Assembly: GCA_008921705.1 (NCBI GenBank)
Contig: VFFE01007127.1
Span: 891,472 to 955,471 of the forward strand
Direction: 5' to 3'
Source: Burhinus oedicnemus
Lineage: Eukaryota > Chordata > Aves > Charadriiformes > Burhinidae
Length of the DNA stretch: 64,000 bases
Under the pieces are notes generated by a model. The model had not been told where the DNA came from, ran no database searches, and saw only the letters and a program-made list of their open reading frames with translations. Numbering within the stretch: the stretch's first letter is position 1; every line of letters begins with the position of its first letter. This document shows, piece after piece, positions 26,129 through 38,656 of this stretch. The position numbers were made by a program, and so were the translations under genes.

Positions 26129-27539
26129 TAACGCTACTTCAAATACTGTTTGACATCTTCAAAATCGATCTTCAGCAGCCTTCCCACATTTGGGTGTCAA
26201 TACGACCTTCAAAGCTTGCTCTCCCACCAGCGCAGCTGTCTGCACTCCTCAACATGGAGGAAATCACGGTCTAGATCTGAACTTCATGGCTTCGCCCTGG
26301 TAGTCAGCTGCACATTGGGTGTTTGGTTTTTTTCAGCACTCAGTTCGAAACTGTGTGGTGTGAGGGGGAGGGCTAGAGCTGAAGCAGATCAAAACAGGTA
26401 CCAAAATATTCATTTAAGCTCGTGGGAGAAGAAACCATCAAGTTACTCATGCTCTTGATTACTACTTCTTCTGAGGACAGAACTAAAACACAGCAGAGTG
26501 CTTAAAATATCTCGCCTGTTGTGTTCCTTCTTTCCAGTCAAGTGCATTAAGGGGAAATATGGCAAAAAAAGCCTCCATCTGAGGATAGTTTAAGGGAAGG
26601 GCTTCACCTGTGCATTGAAATTCTCTTTTCCATGATAAGACAAATTTCATATAGGTTGAAGGCCTTGTGCATAGTCACGTGTTCATCGTGGGAATTCCAA
26701 GCCCCTTCTTGGATCCAGTCTTTGCACTACAGGAGTTCATTCCTACAGTTCATTGTCTCCAAGGTCACTGTAACTGGGGAAGGACTTCATCTGGTCAAGA
26801 AATGAGCATCTCCAGGGGTGCTGAGTAGCTCCGCATGAGAAAGAATGAGGTGTATGACCTCCCTGTACCTTAGGGAATATTGTCAGGCAATTAAGTTATT
26901 GCTCACTATGTCATGCTGGCTACCTGCATGGTTCTTCCATGGTGTTTCCTGCCCACTTCCCCACTATCTGACCCCTTTTGTAGCCATCTAGTGGATGGGG
27001 GGGCAAAACAGAGAATCAGCTGAGGGAGAGCAGGTACTGGCTTCTTTGCCCTGGAAGCCCATCAAGTCTCATGTGGCAGTCCTTTTTCTGCTAAAAAAAA
27101 AGCAGAAAACCTCTCAATCAGCCTCAAATATAAGACTTTATGTTGTTTGGTTCAGAATGCCACTGTTTTGGTAGTATGACCTTTGCTGTAGGAAAGCTGT
27201 GTAGGAGGTGTTATGCCATGGTCTGCTGGGTGTGAAAGGATCGATCGTCACATGCACGTCTGTGGATGAGAGTGCACAATGTCACTGTGTTTAGGCTGAT
27301 ACATGGCTCTGTGCTCATGGGCTCATAAGGGCGTTTGTCTACCTTGCTGCAGCCACACATCAGTCCACTGGATTGTGAGAACATGTGTGTCTACCCAGCC
27401 ATGTCTCTGACAGGGGCCAAAACTGGCTTCCTGGAAAAGAGCACAAGAACAGAACATGGCGTTTTTCCAGTATCCTGCCATTTTCAGCTGAGGGACTTTT
27501 TTCACATAATGTAGTTTTTTATGCATTTAACAGCACTCG

Positions 27540-27810
27540 ATGGATTTCTCTTCTCTGAACTGGTTCATCCTTCCCCTACAAACTCATGGCATCCTATGGC
27601 AGGAGTTTCACAGCCTAATTCTGTGTAAGGATGTTTATCTCTGTGAAGAAACATCTCCTTTGCTTTTGCTTTGACTCTGCCTTCTGCTACCTTGTTTTGA
27701 CGACCTCCGGCTCTCATTTTGGATTAGGCAGTGAATGATCAATTCTAGTATACCTTCTCCTTGCATCTCATGAATCCTTCCTGGGCAGCACGACAGTTGT
27801 GCTTGAGCTG
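27540..27810. repeat. Possible ancient interspersed repeat fragment
   Basis: The stretch around GCAGGAGTTTCACAGCCTAA and CTGTGAAGAAACATCTCCTT resembles a decayed repeat found across tetrapods, in which 'gagttccacag...gtgtgaagaa(g)ta.ttcc' is the recognisable core. Orientation and family are not certain and similarity is by eye only. Confidence 0.3.
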
Positions 27811-28723
27811 TCCCTGATGTAAAGGGGTTTCTGATGTGTGCCAACAACGTGATCGTGGCCTCTCTGTGGGCAATGCTAGACAGTTCTATGAGGGTTTAGG
27901 GGTCATCATAGATGCAGAGAGAATCAGGGTTGGAAGAGTCCCTGAGACATTATATAAAGCACGCAGTTGTGGACAGACCAGCAAGAATGCGTTCCTCTCG
28001 CATGCAGGCAGGTGTGAGAAGGTGTTAATTCTTTCTGTAAACAGGTTTATTATGATAACAAGATGTCCAAAAGCCCCTTCCAAGCATACACAGTGACTGA
28101 TACAAATTCCCCTTTGTGTGACTGTGGGTTGGTTTTCAAAAACATCTTCCTCATGCACGTAAGGAGACCATATTCCCAGGAGATGTGTGTTCTTGGACCA
28201 GTGTTTGCATTTCTAGGACGTTTTTCTATTCCCACAAATCCCTTAGGGAGCACAGATGTGATCTGTTGGGATCTGCACAGCCTAGAGTGTTAGAGGCACA
28301 AGTCCTATGAAGAAAAAAACAAACGGCCCCTCTCTGAGGTCTCATTCATGCTAGTCCAAACGCCTGTGAATGTGCAAGCAGATTTGAGGGAAGGGCTGTT
28401 GTTTTCCTTTGAGTGCGCCCAGAGAGGCTGTTGATAAACATTGGCAGCTACTCCCCAGGTCTGAGCCAGCAAACAGTCTGTACCTACGGTCATGATGCAT
28501 CAAAGCTCTGGGATTTGAAGGTAAAGGCTTACAGGAAAGCACAGCACCATTTCTCAGGTGCTTGAAGAGGCAGGGTGACTTCCAAACTGGGCTCACTCTG
28601 ATGAAAAAGGGCAGGAATCCCAGGTCCATGCTACACTTGAATGCCTGGGAGATTTTAGGGTTCAGTTTCCTGTGGCTTTGGGTTTGCATCACATAATGTA
28701 TTTTAATTCAAGGCATAGACAGG

Positions 28724-28877
28724 AATCATAGAAGCATAGAATTATAGAATTGTTTAGGTTGGAAAAGACCTTTAAGATCATCTAGGCCAACCATTGACCC
28801 TACTCTACCAGGTCTGCCACTAAACCATGTCTTTAAGCACCACATCTACATGACTTTTAAACACATCTAGGGACAAA
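28724..28877 (-). mobile_element. CR1 LINE 3' end (truncated)
   Basis: The left edge has ATCATAGAAGCATAGAATTA, a degenerate copy of the CR1 3'-terminal octamer repeat in reverse complement. It is followed by GGTTGGAAAAGACCTTTAAG and the CR1 segment containing CCACTAAACCATGT. Only about 150 bp of the 3' end remains, the normal result of severe 5' truncation. The element lies on the minus strand. Several substitutions suggest an old copy. Confidence 0.93.
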
Positions 28878-30592
28878 CATGACATCCTTAATGACCTCTT
28901 AGGAGTACAGAGTTATTTAACCCTGGAAGACTACATGGATGGTCACAAAAAATCTATAGAGATGCTGGAGCAGTTTAAGATGCTCCTGCCCTGATAGGTA
29001 TCGGTGACACCTCCTCTTCTGGGGTCACCATTTCCACAGATGAACTGGTGGAAGCGGCTGTGTCATTGCTCCTCAACCATTTTGACACAAAGTCATCTAT
29101 GCTGGCTTTTGAAGGTGCTTTAAGTCACACGGGCAGACTTTGCCTTGAAGCAGTCAATGAGCCTCCACAAGATCCTTCCAGTGAACTCAGTGGGTTTGAT
29201 TCCATTTTGATCCCAAAAGGCTTCAGTGCCCAGGACAGGCCAGTGTGGGGTCAGGCACACAGAGTCTCTTTGATCTGGCCTGATCAAATCAACTCAATGT
29301 CAGTGGGGAAAGGGCCCTATAAGAAAAGACGAACCATGACCCGTAGCAAAGGAGTAGAAACCTTCTACCCTGGTTTGGATATCCTGGGTAGAAAATTATT
29401 TCCCCTAATGTTAGATTTTTTGCACTGGGCTTCTAATCTCAGCCAGCCATTTGTTGTCAATGGAGACGCTTCTGGAGGCAGATATATCTCAATATTTATT
29501 CAAATTTACCAAACCTATATTCAGGACACCTAATTCGAGTTACTTTTAGTGCATAACCCAGAAAGTCCCTGAAGAATAAATGATCGTAGGAACTTTGTCT
29601 CACACTGTTATCATCTACGACATTTTCTTGACTGTAGGTGATCTGCAACTGCTGTCACTCCCATGTATTTGCAGTTAATGCAAAATCTTTCTCCTTAATG
29701 AAAGGAGTCTAGACATAAGACTTAGTGTCACTTCATGTCTACTGTATGTTAAAATACAGACATTTCTAAGCCATAAATTTAAACACTAATGCAAAAAGAG
29801 AAAATGTGTTCATTATTGCACTGATCTAGATGTTGCTTTTAGGACAACTACCTCATAATATTGAGAATAATTTATATAGTTTTGGTTGTAATCTCTGATT
29901 TCTTACTTTGTCATATTGAATGGCCAGATAATTTAAAAGGAAGAGGAAAATACATTTCATTTCCTACTGCTCCATAACAAAATCTCTAAATTCACTGTAA
30001 AGCAGGAGGACATAATTTATTTGTTCACTGGTGTGTATATAGCCTTAAAGAAACAGTCTAAACCCAGAAACCTAGATTCTAAAACTAACAAAAATAATGA
30101 TTCTAAACCTAAAAACTTATTCGGAAAAGTACTAGAGAAAAAAACCCCAACTTATTACTGGGGCAAAAGTCTTTATTAGCAATATCCAGGATATGCAAAA
30201 TAATGGAGAGCCATGTCTTACCTTACAGGGACAGGACATAGTACATGGAGGAAGAAGTCTCTAAGGTGTTTCTGGTTGCAAAGCGGGTTAAATAGCACTT
30301 GAAAAACGGTCTATCGCTTCTAGTGTCTTCCACAGAGAATACAGCTATGTAGTTTTGCCAGGTCAAATGTGTAATCCAGCAAACTTTTCTCTTTGCAAGT
30401 CAGGTAGTAGAGCTCAGACTGTGCCACATAATTTATCTCTCATGCAGGTATTGAATGATCTTCAGAAACGTGCTCTCCATGGACCTAGCAGACCAAGCTT
30501 TGTGAGTTGCTAGAAGCATTTGAGTTCAATTTGGGAATTCACTGAAATGCACGAACATGCCTCCCATGCCTCCATCTCTTTGAACTGGCACT

Positions 30593-30611
30593 AAATAAAT
30601 AAATAATAAAA
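30593..30611. repeat. (AAAT)n microsatellite
   Basis: About four AAAT units with one imperfect. Confidence 0.85.
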
Positions 30612-33473
30612 TAGCTGGCAGTAAGGCACAGCCTGCAGGGAAACAGAAATCGGCAACGGCACTTCTTAAGAGTCACAGTGGTGGAAAAGAGACTCAAGTC
30701 CCTTTTGCTTTACAGCAGCTAATCCATGCTTGTTCTCCCTTCTGAAAGTGGGGAACAACAGCATGCAGTGTGGGAGTGGTGGGCTGCAGACCACAGCCAC
30801 GTACTGGACCACTGGACCTGGACTTCCCATTCAGGCCACACACCAGCTTGGAGCCAGTAAAGATGATACAATTGTTTTATCTGTATCATTATAGTCTCCA
30901 CTCCAGTAACAGGATGTCATTCTGTCTGGCACCAAAATCAATCAATCTGACATGCTTCATCAAAATGCTGGTATATTAAAGCTGTATCTAATTTACAGCT
31001 TAACCATATCTTTCATTTGAGGATGATTCCCAAGTCCTTGCCTAATACTTAAAGCTTTTTCTTTAGCAACTATGTACATTTTTGTCTCTCTCTCTACTTG
31101 TTTACCGTACTATCTAGCTATCTAGTATGTCTATATATTATCCTTTTCTATATTTAATGCTCAGAAGATAAGAAAATAATTCAAAATGGACAGATTTTTT
31201 CACGCTATTTCCATTCCTATTATACAGTAAGACTGTATCCTGTGAGAGAACACAATTCACAGGGTTTTTTTTCAGTCCCAGTGGTTTTGAAAACAAAATT
31301 ATGAGGTGTTACAAGCCAATTCTAGTTTATTCCAAAGGACCAAACAAACCCTGAAGTTTTTCTGAAGTAGAGAGAGATCCCTTTGTGACCATAGTTCTTT
31401 GTGGGCTCATGAAAAGCATGAAAGAAACACTGACTCAAAATACGTCTAGAATACATCATATTTAAAACATACTTGAGTCCCCTGTGCATGAAATACTGAA
31501 TCAGAAAAATCTTTGCTTTGCATCATAGGAGACAGTAGAGCATGTAATAATCACAGACCATTGCTTGCCGGAAAGCAAAGATTCCTTACAGGAACCTGCT
31601 TTAAGGACTGGTGTAAATTTGGCTGCTAAACTCAGTGGGGTAGCTCCAGCACAAATGAAATGTGAATATTGCTGTGTCAGCCTAACTTTTTGTTTGCACC
31701 GCGTCCTGTTCTGTTCAGTGGTGTTGATGTCAGTGGAATGAATCATGATATAAGCCAAAGTGAGTGAGATCAGAAGCAAAAAGCAAGGCAAAAACAAACA
31801 CTCGAGTCAGTTCAGGACAATCTGCTTCATTTCTGATCGTGTTTAACCCGCAGACTGCTGTAAAATTGTTGTTCAGTCAGTGATATATCTATACAGAGTT
31901 AACTCTCATGTTTTCATATCTTTGTTGCATTCTGGGAATGTGAAATAAATTTTCAGCTAGAGATGCAGAAGTAATAAAAGCTGTGAGAATTCATGGAAAG
32001 GCCAAGAGCTGATTTCAAAACCTCATTACTTCAGCTCCTGTCGGTTGTTCAGGAGAGTCTGCAGCCAGGGTTCTCACCTCACCTACTCGCAGAACACAAT
32101 TTAAGCTTGAAAATTAGATGGTTTTGGTGAAATATCTAAGTGTGTCTGTAAACCTGCATACCGTACTGTAAATTAAGTGCTTTGCTGCTCTCTCTCTCTA
32201 GTGCATTTTTTCCTAAGTTTTTCCCAGCATGAGAGTGTTGCATGCCCATGGGACGCCAAGTCACATCAGCATGGGGGGTGACAGAAGTAAATGTGGTGGG
32301 GGAGACCCATGGCAGTGGGGACCTTTCCTGTGCAGGTTACTCTGGGACCTCACACATCAAATGCAGCTGGCTGGTAACCCGAAAACTTGTGCCTGCCATG
32401 TCTAGGTGTGGAACTGGACCTGCATTTGGAAATAGGCCATGGAAAGGCCATGGAAAGAGGGGACAAAAAGTTTACTTTGCTGAAGCACTGCTGTTTTGGG
32501 AGCCCACACCTGAACTGCTGTAACTCAATTTCGGACTCCAGTGAGACACAGTTGAAGCAAACAAGTGCTGGGAAGAACAAGGAGGAGGTAAACTTAGCAG
32601 CCCTCCAAAAGGCAGTGTCTAAATTTAATATTCCTGCAAATCTAAGGAGACAACAGCCTGAAAATGGATGAGGAAGGAGCTTTCGGGAGCAAAGTCTATA
32701 GATCTTTAATTGCTGCATTAGTAAATGGGAAAAGATTTTGGCTAGCATCAGAAAAAGGAACAAAGGAGAAAACCTGGCCATAGTTGTTAACAGCAGTACC
32801 AAAGAAGTTGGGGAGAGGAATGGAGATGACACAGGTGCTGGGATCCTTGATCAATAGCCAGGGACAGGTGATGAGGAAAACTGGAGACCTTACCAAAACT
32901 GCCGCCATAACATTTTTGCTTCTGTCCACAGGTGGAACAACACATATCTACCTTTTCTGTATTATTTCCAAGACTGAGAACCTGAGGAAGCCCAGGCAAT
33001 GCCACCTAGACCACGGCAAAATGTATACAAAGATCACATTATTCCTATTGCCTCACATTCCTGATCTGGTAAGATTTTACACCTGTGGTTTCTCAAGATA
33101 AATCCTTACTTGGCATGTTGCCCACTTGAAAGAAAGATCCAGCATCTTGGACTGTTGTATAAGTAGCTTCAAGAAGTACTACAAACACATGACAAAAAAG
33201 AATCCAAATTAGGGTGCCTAAATGTTTCCTTCAGGTTCCCAAATTCCTCCAAATCATCACACCAGTCAGCTGTTCTTCATCAGTCCTGTTTCTCATGCCT
33301 AGCTCCAATAACGTGGTGACTTTCTAAGTTTACTTTCACTGCATTTCACTGCTATAATTTCATTAAACTATCTTCATGGTTCCCTCTGCCAAAAATGCTT
33401 CACCTGGCTTGCTGTACGTGATCTCGCATTTGTGAATCCAGACCTGTTCTCTTTAATTAAATCAAAACTTAGC

Positions 33474-33485
33474 TTTTTTTTTTTT
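33474..33485. repeat. T12 tract
   Basis: Twelve T followed by GTTTTCCCCC. Confidence 0.9.
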
Positions 33486-36407
33486 GTTTTCCCCCTCATC
33501 TGTCCCTCATCCTTGTTCACTAGAATCTTCCCCTTTGGCAATGTCAATCTTTACAGGCCTGTAGTTTTGCTCTGCTGTTTCCTACAGCATTTTCCTTTGG
33601 CAGGTGTTGTGTACACATCACTTCTGTCCACTGTTAATTTCCCATTTTCAAAGGAAGCATCTGATGCACCATCTTTCTAGTTCTAGCAGCTCCCTTAGTT
33701 CCTTTGACACTTTGCTTGGAGTTTGGAGATTTGACCATCTGGTCTTTTTTAATCCTAAATCCTGAACAGTCACCTCGCTTGACCAGCTCTTTGGCAAGAT
33801 CCCTTGCACAGATTTCTGCCTTTAGAAAATTACCAGTTTTCCTTTTTTAGGTCCTTTCTCTTCTGTTCATGGGAAATTTATGTCATTTAAGACCTACAAC
33901 ACCATAGTGTGGGAGATTTGAGAACAGATAGCACTGTGGATCAGGCACAGTCCAAATTTCTCTTGACCTATTAGACACAACCAGTCCTGAGCTAAGCTAT
34001 CCCTAAGGATAAAATGATCATAAGTGTATTCATGGACTTGAAAAAATCTTTAATGTTTCTACTCCTCTACTCATACTTTAATGTTTCTCACTCACTTTGA
34101 TTGTTCCTAATCAAAGATCTAGATGGAATACAACTATTATCACATCACAAAGGGAAAATTGCTAGAGATGGATAGAAGCTGCCTCTCTTAGTTCCCAGAG
34201 ATGTTAGGGGGAGAAGGGTCAAAGATCCGCCTTATCTTTTGTGTCTAGAAGTTAGACATCTAAGTCTGTCTGTAATCGATAGTTAGACATCTACACCACT
34301 AAAGCCTGTTTCCTCTTAGCCTGAAACAGGCACTTAAGACGTGTTGGGTCAACCGGTCCCTGAAGGTTCCTGCTTATTTCTGTTTCCAGAAGGAGCCTTC
34401 AGTGGCAAGCTTAGGCTTAAGGGACTAGAGGTTGGGTGTCCAGTGTGTTGCGAGATGACTCTCAGCCCACAACTCCTCCCTCTGACACTGCAGATCAGAA
34501 GTAACTTAGGTTCCCTGAGTTTACATGGGTGTAAGAGGAATCTGAGATGCCATCAAAGATCTCTCAGTAAGAGAGCTGTCAGTGGCTTGTGAGTGAACTT
34601 TCAGTTCCTTCCTATTTTTCACATGACCTTGTTTAGGTCATCCCACCAAATTTTGCTGTGGGCATGGATTTCAAACAGGTCTGGAAAATAAACCAAACTT
34701 CAGCAAAAGCCACTATTTCTGGTCAAAGCCCACCCTCCTCCTGTTCCAAATGCAGCACCATGCTAAGCAAAGGGCCCGTGAGGCTCAGAGATGTTTCTAA
34801 TTGCTCTAGTCTCAGGTTTTGTTTTGTAGAGAAACCATTAATTTCCCCAGAAAAGCTTTCATGAGCTTGCATGTGAGTAATTTCATGGCACCTCTGAGGC
34901 AATCTCCTTGTCATGCACTGTCTCTACTCTCTACATTCACTTGCTTTTAATATATTAAGGTCATTTTGGGCCCTTTCTAATGACAGCATCTCACAAAATA
35001 TTTGGTATCCTATCTTCAGAGAATTAATCTCTACATCTTCTCATTCCCTCATAACATTCTTTATTCTTCAATTTCCCAACCTTCTCAAGAGTACTATCAC
35101 TGATTGTGCCATGTTTTGTCCAACTTACACACAGCAATGAACATTCTCAGGTCCAGCCTGGTCAGTGTTACACATCTAAACACGCCTCCTGTGCGTGTTG
35201 AAATGGGTTTGTTCTTGACTCAATTAATCATGTACAGTTTGAAAGCTCTGCAGAACATACCTCTGATGAACTAAAGCAGAAGAACACAGCTTAACCAGTC
35301 ACAAAAGCAGAAAATCTGCCTTTATAGTTTTTGAGTTTGTTTTTCTTCTATGAAACATTTGCCAAGGTCCTCATAGGTGGCTTTCTTAGAAGGGGGAGCT
35401 AGGCAGTATTAAGCATCTGGGTTTTGTCCTCATTTCAACTGGTTGAGTTTCTGAATCCATAAATATGTAAATGAATCCCAAGCTTGTATCATACAGCTGA
35501 GATCTGGCTTAGCCTCATGCTAGCTCAAACATTATTTGTTGAGTTTGATGCATTTCTACTTTCTTCCCTCCACCCTCCTCAACCACAGAAAAACATGGCT
35601 AAATAAATATTGACACATACAGAAAGATGTTTAGGGAATATAGAACTGGGACACATGATGAGAGAGATGTTTTCTGACTCTGAAACCTTATTCTTACCAG
35701 GCCAAAACTTTGGTGACCTTGAGGTACAGATCTTAATCCTACTCTTTCAACACAGCTGCTAACAAAGGAGCTTTGAAGGCACAGCCCAGGCACAGGAAAC
35801 CTTCACAAGCAGCTGATGGCCACGCTGGCATTATCAGAGCATCCACCTGTTTTATATTTTAATGGTCTCTACTTCATTTAATTATCTGTACTCCAGAAGA
35901 CATGTATCATTAAAAAGCATTTCTCCGGAGAAAAGTCTTGTTTCCAAGCACTGTGTTCTGCAGTTTGTTATTTGGTATTCAAAGAGAGGACATTTTGCTA
36001 GGTGTTTTGTAGATGTGGGATGAGAGATAGCTCTAATCTCCAGGTATGTGTGATTCAGAGGTAGTGAATGATTAGCAGTCCCTGAAGGAAATGGGGAGAG
36101 AATCCATCCTCTCAATGCTGAGACACAGACAGACAGTCCTTGAAACTCAAGTCATCTCTTCCTAAATCAGACATTGTCATAGGTGGGATATCCAGGAGGT
36201 ATCTGTTCCTCTCCATTGGTGGGGAAGAAAGACAACAGTGGTAAGGTCAGACTTTTATATTTAACTCACAGCCGTCTCAAGATCCCACTCCAGATTAAGG
36301 CACCTAAATATAGGTGTCTGCACATAACCTGGGAATCTAAGGTGTTTTTATAGTTGGTGAAGTTCCAAGACTTCATTCAGTAGCTGACAAATAGCTATTT
36401 ACTACAA

Positions 36408-36835
36408 ATTCAAATGTCCTGGAGTATCCAAGGCATCTACATGGGACTGACAGATACGATTCAGGACCTATGGGAGACACAGCCTTTCTGGTGCAGCAGT
36501 TGGAAAACAAATGCAATTTCCTCCAGAATGACATGGAGGCTATGGCACTGGAGAGCTATATGTGAGCAACTCCATCAACCCCAGCATAGATACAGCCCTT
36601 GGAGCCTGGAGGACCAAATGTGGGTGGTTTGATTCATGAACCCAAATGCTGCAGAGACTGTGTGTGTTCATGGCTACCTCCAAGGATCTCAAATTGGCAC
36701 TGGTATTGGGACCACTGGCACCATCAATGGATGTGTCTATGCTGCTTCTAAAGGGTGGGTTTCCACACGACCAACAGGTCTTCACATCGCTGGAGTGTCC
36801 TTTCTCATGAACGCAGGATCCTGCACTGAAGTGTG
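36408..36835 (+). repeat. Unclassified element with broken ORFs
   Basis: This stretch differs in texture from the AT-rich DNA before it. A 72-codon ORF (36414-36632) is rich in W, Q and M (for example MTWRLWHWRAICEQL). It ends in a stop, and a second frame opens at once (36636-37001) with GYLQGSQIGTGIGTTGTING. The style resembles decayed interspersed bird sequence that turns up as spurious predicted proteins, but I cannot name a family. No TSD or poly-A was found. It may be one unit with the ORF at 36862-37063. Confidence 0.3.
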
Positions 36836-36861
36836 CTTGGCACAGCAGTGTGTCCAGGGCA

Positions 36862-37063
36862 GTGCCGCAGAGGGATCTGTGGCTGGCAAGGTGAGACATA
36901 CGGGTATGACGCAGAGAAGATGGAGCACACGCTCTGCTTCCAGCTGCTTTCAGCGTGGGAGAGCTCGGGCTGCCAGAAATACACTCACTTCAGCTACCTG
37001 AAAATCAAGATCTTAGGCTTTCAGCTCTTCGGGATCCATTTCATGGCTTACACGGACATTTAG
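36862..37063 (+). CDS. Candidate terminal coding exon, gene unidentified
   Basis: I do not recognise this protein. After a CAG at about 36858-36860, an open frame runs to TAG at 37061-37063. It contains GWQGETYGYDAEKMEHTLCF, then QLLSAWESSGCQKYTHFSY, and ends KIKILGFQLFGIHFMAYTDI. Over the last 60 codons the third positions are strongly biased to C and G, unlike neighbouring DNA, and CpG is raised (TACGGG, GACGCA, ACGCTC, GCGTGG, CTCGGGC). An AATAAA at 37196-37201 lies 133 bases past the stop, as expected of a 3'UTR. The C-terminus is hydrophobic and aromatic but too short for a firm membrane call. The frame can be extended upstream to about 36833, so the acceptor is a guess. It could be a real exon, a retrocopy fragment or a coding remnant of a repeat that begins near 36408. 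Confidence 0.33.
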
Positions 37064-37195
37064 CCCTGTTTTCCTGCTGGCAATGGGCAGGTTTGGGAGT
37101 GCGGGATTTGTAGGTGGGGATATTTTGGAATCCAACCCACAAAGCCTTTGTTCAGGAGTAGGGTTTTTTTGCAATCTCCAGTCAGCCGCTGCAGC

Positions 37196-37201
37196 AATAA
37201 A
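37196..37201 (+). terminator. AATAAA after the 36862-37063 ORF
   Basis: A canonical AATAAA lies 133 bases after the candidate stop. The sequence just after is not clearly GU-rich, so the support is positional only. Confidence 0.25.
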
Positions 37202-37653
37202 CACAGCATGAAGGCCTGGACACAGGCAGCATTATGGAGTTGCTATTTATGGAGCAGATGCAGTTTGGGTTTCTGAGCAGACGAAAGCCCTTTTGTGCCC
37301 GGCACTGCCCCCGTTGATGGTACAGAGTCCCTAATCCAGAGAGTGATAGCTTCCTTGGGTATTTTTAATACCGGTTCGTTTAAACAAACACATATCCACA
37401 TGGAGGGATGTGAAGGTTTAAGTGATTAGAATCTACTGAATAGTCATGAAAGCTATATCCAGACACAGCAGCTCTTCAGAGTGCAAATTGCATGAATATA
37501 TATGAAGTGACTTATTTAAAAACACTAGGCTTTAATGCTCCTTTCAGTGTCTTTCAGTTCATTTCACGCAGAAATAGAAGTGGAGTTTTAAGGTGAAAAT
37601 CTATTCTCTTTTATGCTGCCGCAAATCAAGATAGTTAATTCAAAAAAATGTCA

Positions 37654-37766
37654 AAGTCAGACCCTCGGGTTGTGACTCACCTGGATTCTGCTGCAAAGTA
37701 TAAAAGGAAGCGTGAGAATAAAATGGTTTCTTTTGTTAAAAAAAAAAAAAAAGAGTCAGGACCCTA
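37654..37766 (+). mobile_element. Very short poly-A retroposon-like insert
   Basis: An insert of roughly 90 bp ends with AATAAA (37717-37722), 15 bases of spacer and a run of 16 A (37738-37753). It is flanked by near-matching direct repeats: AAGTCAGACCCT at 37654-37665 and AGAGTCAGGACCCT at 37753-37766. This layout (TSD, body, poly-A signal, A-tail, TSD) is that of a retroposed RNA 3' end. The body is too short to identify and has no visible Pol III boxes. The direct repeats differ by an indel, so chance cannot be excluded. Confidence 0.35.
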
Positions 37767-38592
37767 GAATTTAAGAACCAGATTGTTAAAACTGCTCAAT
37801 GCTCACAGTTCACAATGAAAACAGAGCGCTCCGCTTCTAAGAGGAGTTGGGCAACATTTTTTAATGAAAACTTGTTTGTGTCCCTTAAAAAATTCTGTAC
37901 CAATTTCCAAGCAAAAGAAAACAAAAAAAAATCAGGAAACCAATGTAAAATCTTTTGTTTCAAGATGAATAGTATGCTTCATTCTGATAAAATCTGAGTG
38001 AGATGAGTCATTTTGGATGTGTTTATAACCTGAAATGCATTACTTGTTTTCACCTTTCAATTAACTGATTTTTTAGTATTTTTTTTAAATCTGTTGTCAT
38101 CTAACTTGAGGAAAAAATTATGTATTTGGTTATTTCATAAATGAGAGCTCTAGATCCATCCTTCTTTGAGAATTAGCTTACTTACTGGCTCTGATGGTGC
38201 AAGTGATGATTTCTTGCAGAAGAGCCCCATTTTGTTGCAGTCTATGGGTGGAAGTGGCACCAAAGCCACATTTTCCTGCAAGGGGGTGATTTGCAGGCAG
38301 GGACAGGGTGGCCCCATGTGGCAATTCTCCTTCCTGACCTGCCGTCACCCTGTGCATAGATAACTCTGTGTGATGGCGTTGTGGGATGCACAAACATCTG
38401 CCTGGGATCCTGCCGAAACCACCAAACACATTTTCTAGCGGGAGCTTCAGCAGGGTATGAAATCTGGTCCCCGAGGAGGGAAATGGAAGCACGGACCAAT
38501 CCTCCTTCTTGCCACAGTTATTTGGAAAATGTTTAATGGGTATTAATTTTTCCAACAGGGAAATTGCCGTGGTTGCTGTGGGCTGTGGTGGG

Positions 38593-38656
38593 TATATATA
38601 TACACACACACAACACACACATATATATTTATATATTTATATATTTATACATATTT
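38593..38656. repeat. Compound (TA)n(CA)n(TATATTTA)n microsatellite
   Basis: TA units pass into CA units and then into three TATATTTA-like units. This is a compound microsatellite that is likely polymorphic. Confidence 0.93.

Larger units (their letters stand above)
15110..27530. other. Intergenic, no gene seen
   Basis: Contains only low-complexity tracts listed separately and a CpG-richer patch near 19810-20030. Frames up to 169 codons (19763-20272) have no domain or codon bias. Confidence 0.55.
28880..36400. other. Intergenic, AT-rich, no gene seen
   Basis: Mostly unique-looking AT-rich DNA. A frame of 161 codons (29048-29533) has no recognisable domain. A perfect 9-bp hairpin lies at 34304-34331. 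Confidence 0.55.

Noticed and set aside
29048..29533. 161-codon + frame
   Set aside because: Looks superficially protein-like but no motif, and the frame lies in ordinary AT-rich DNA.
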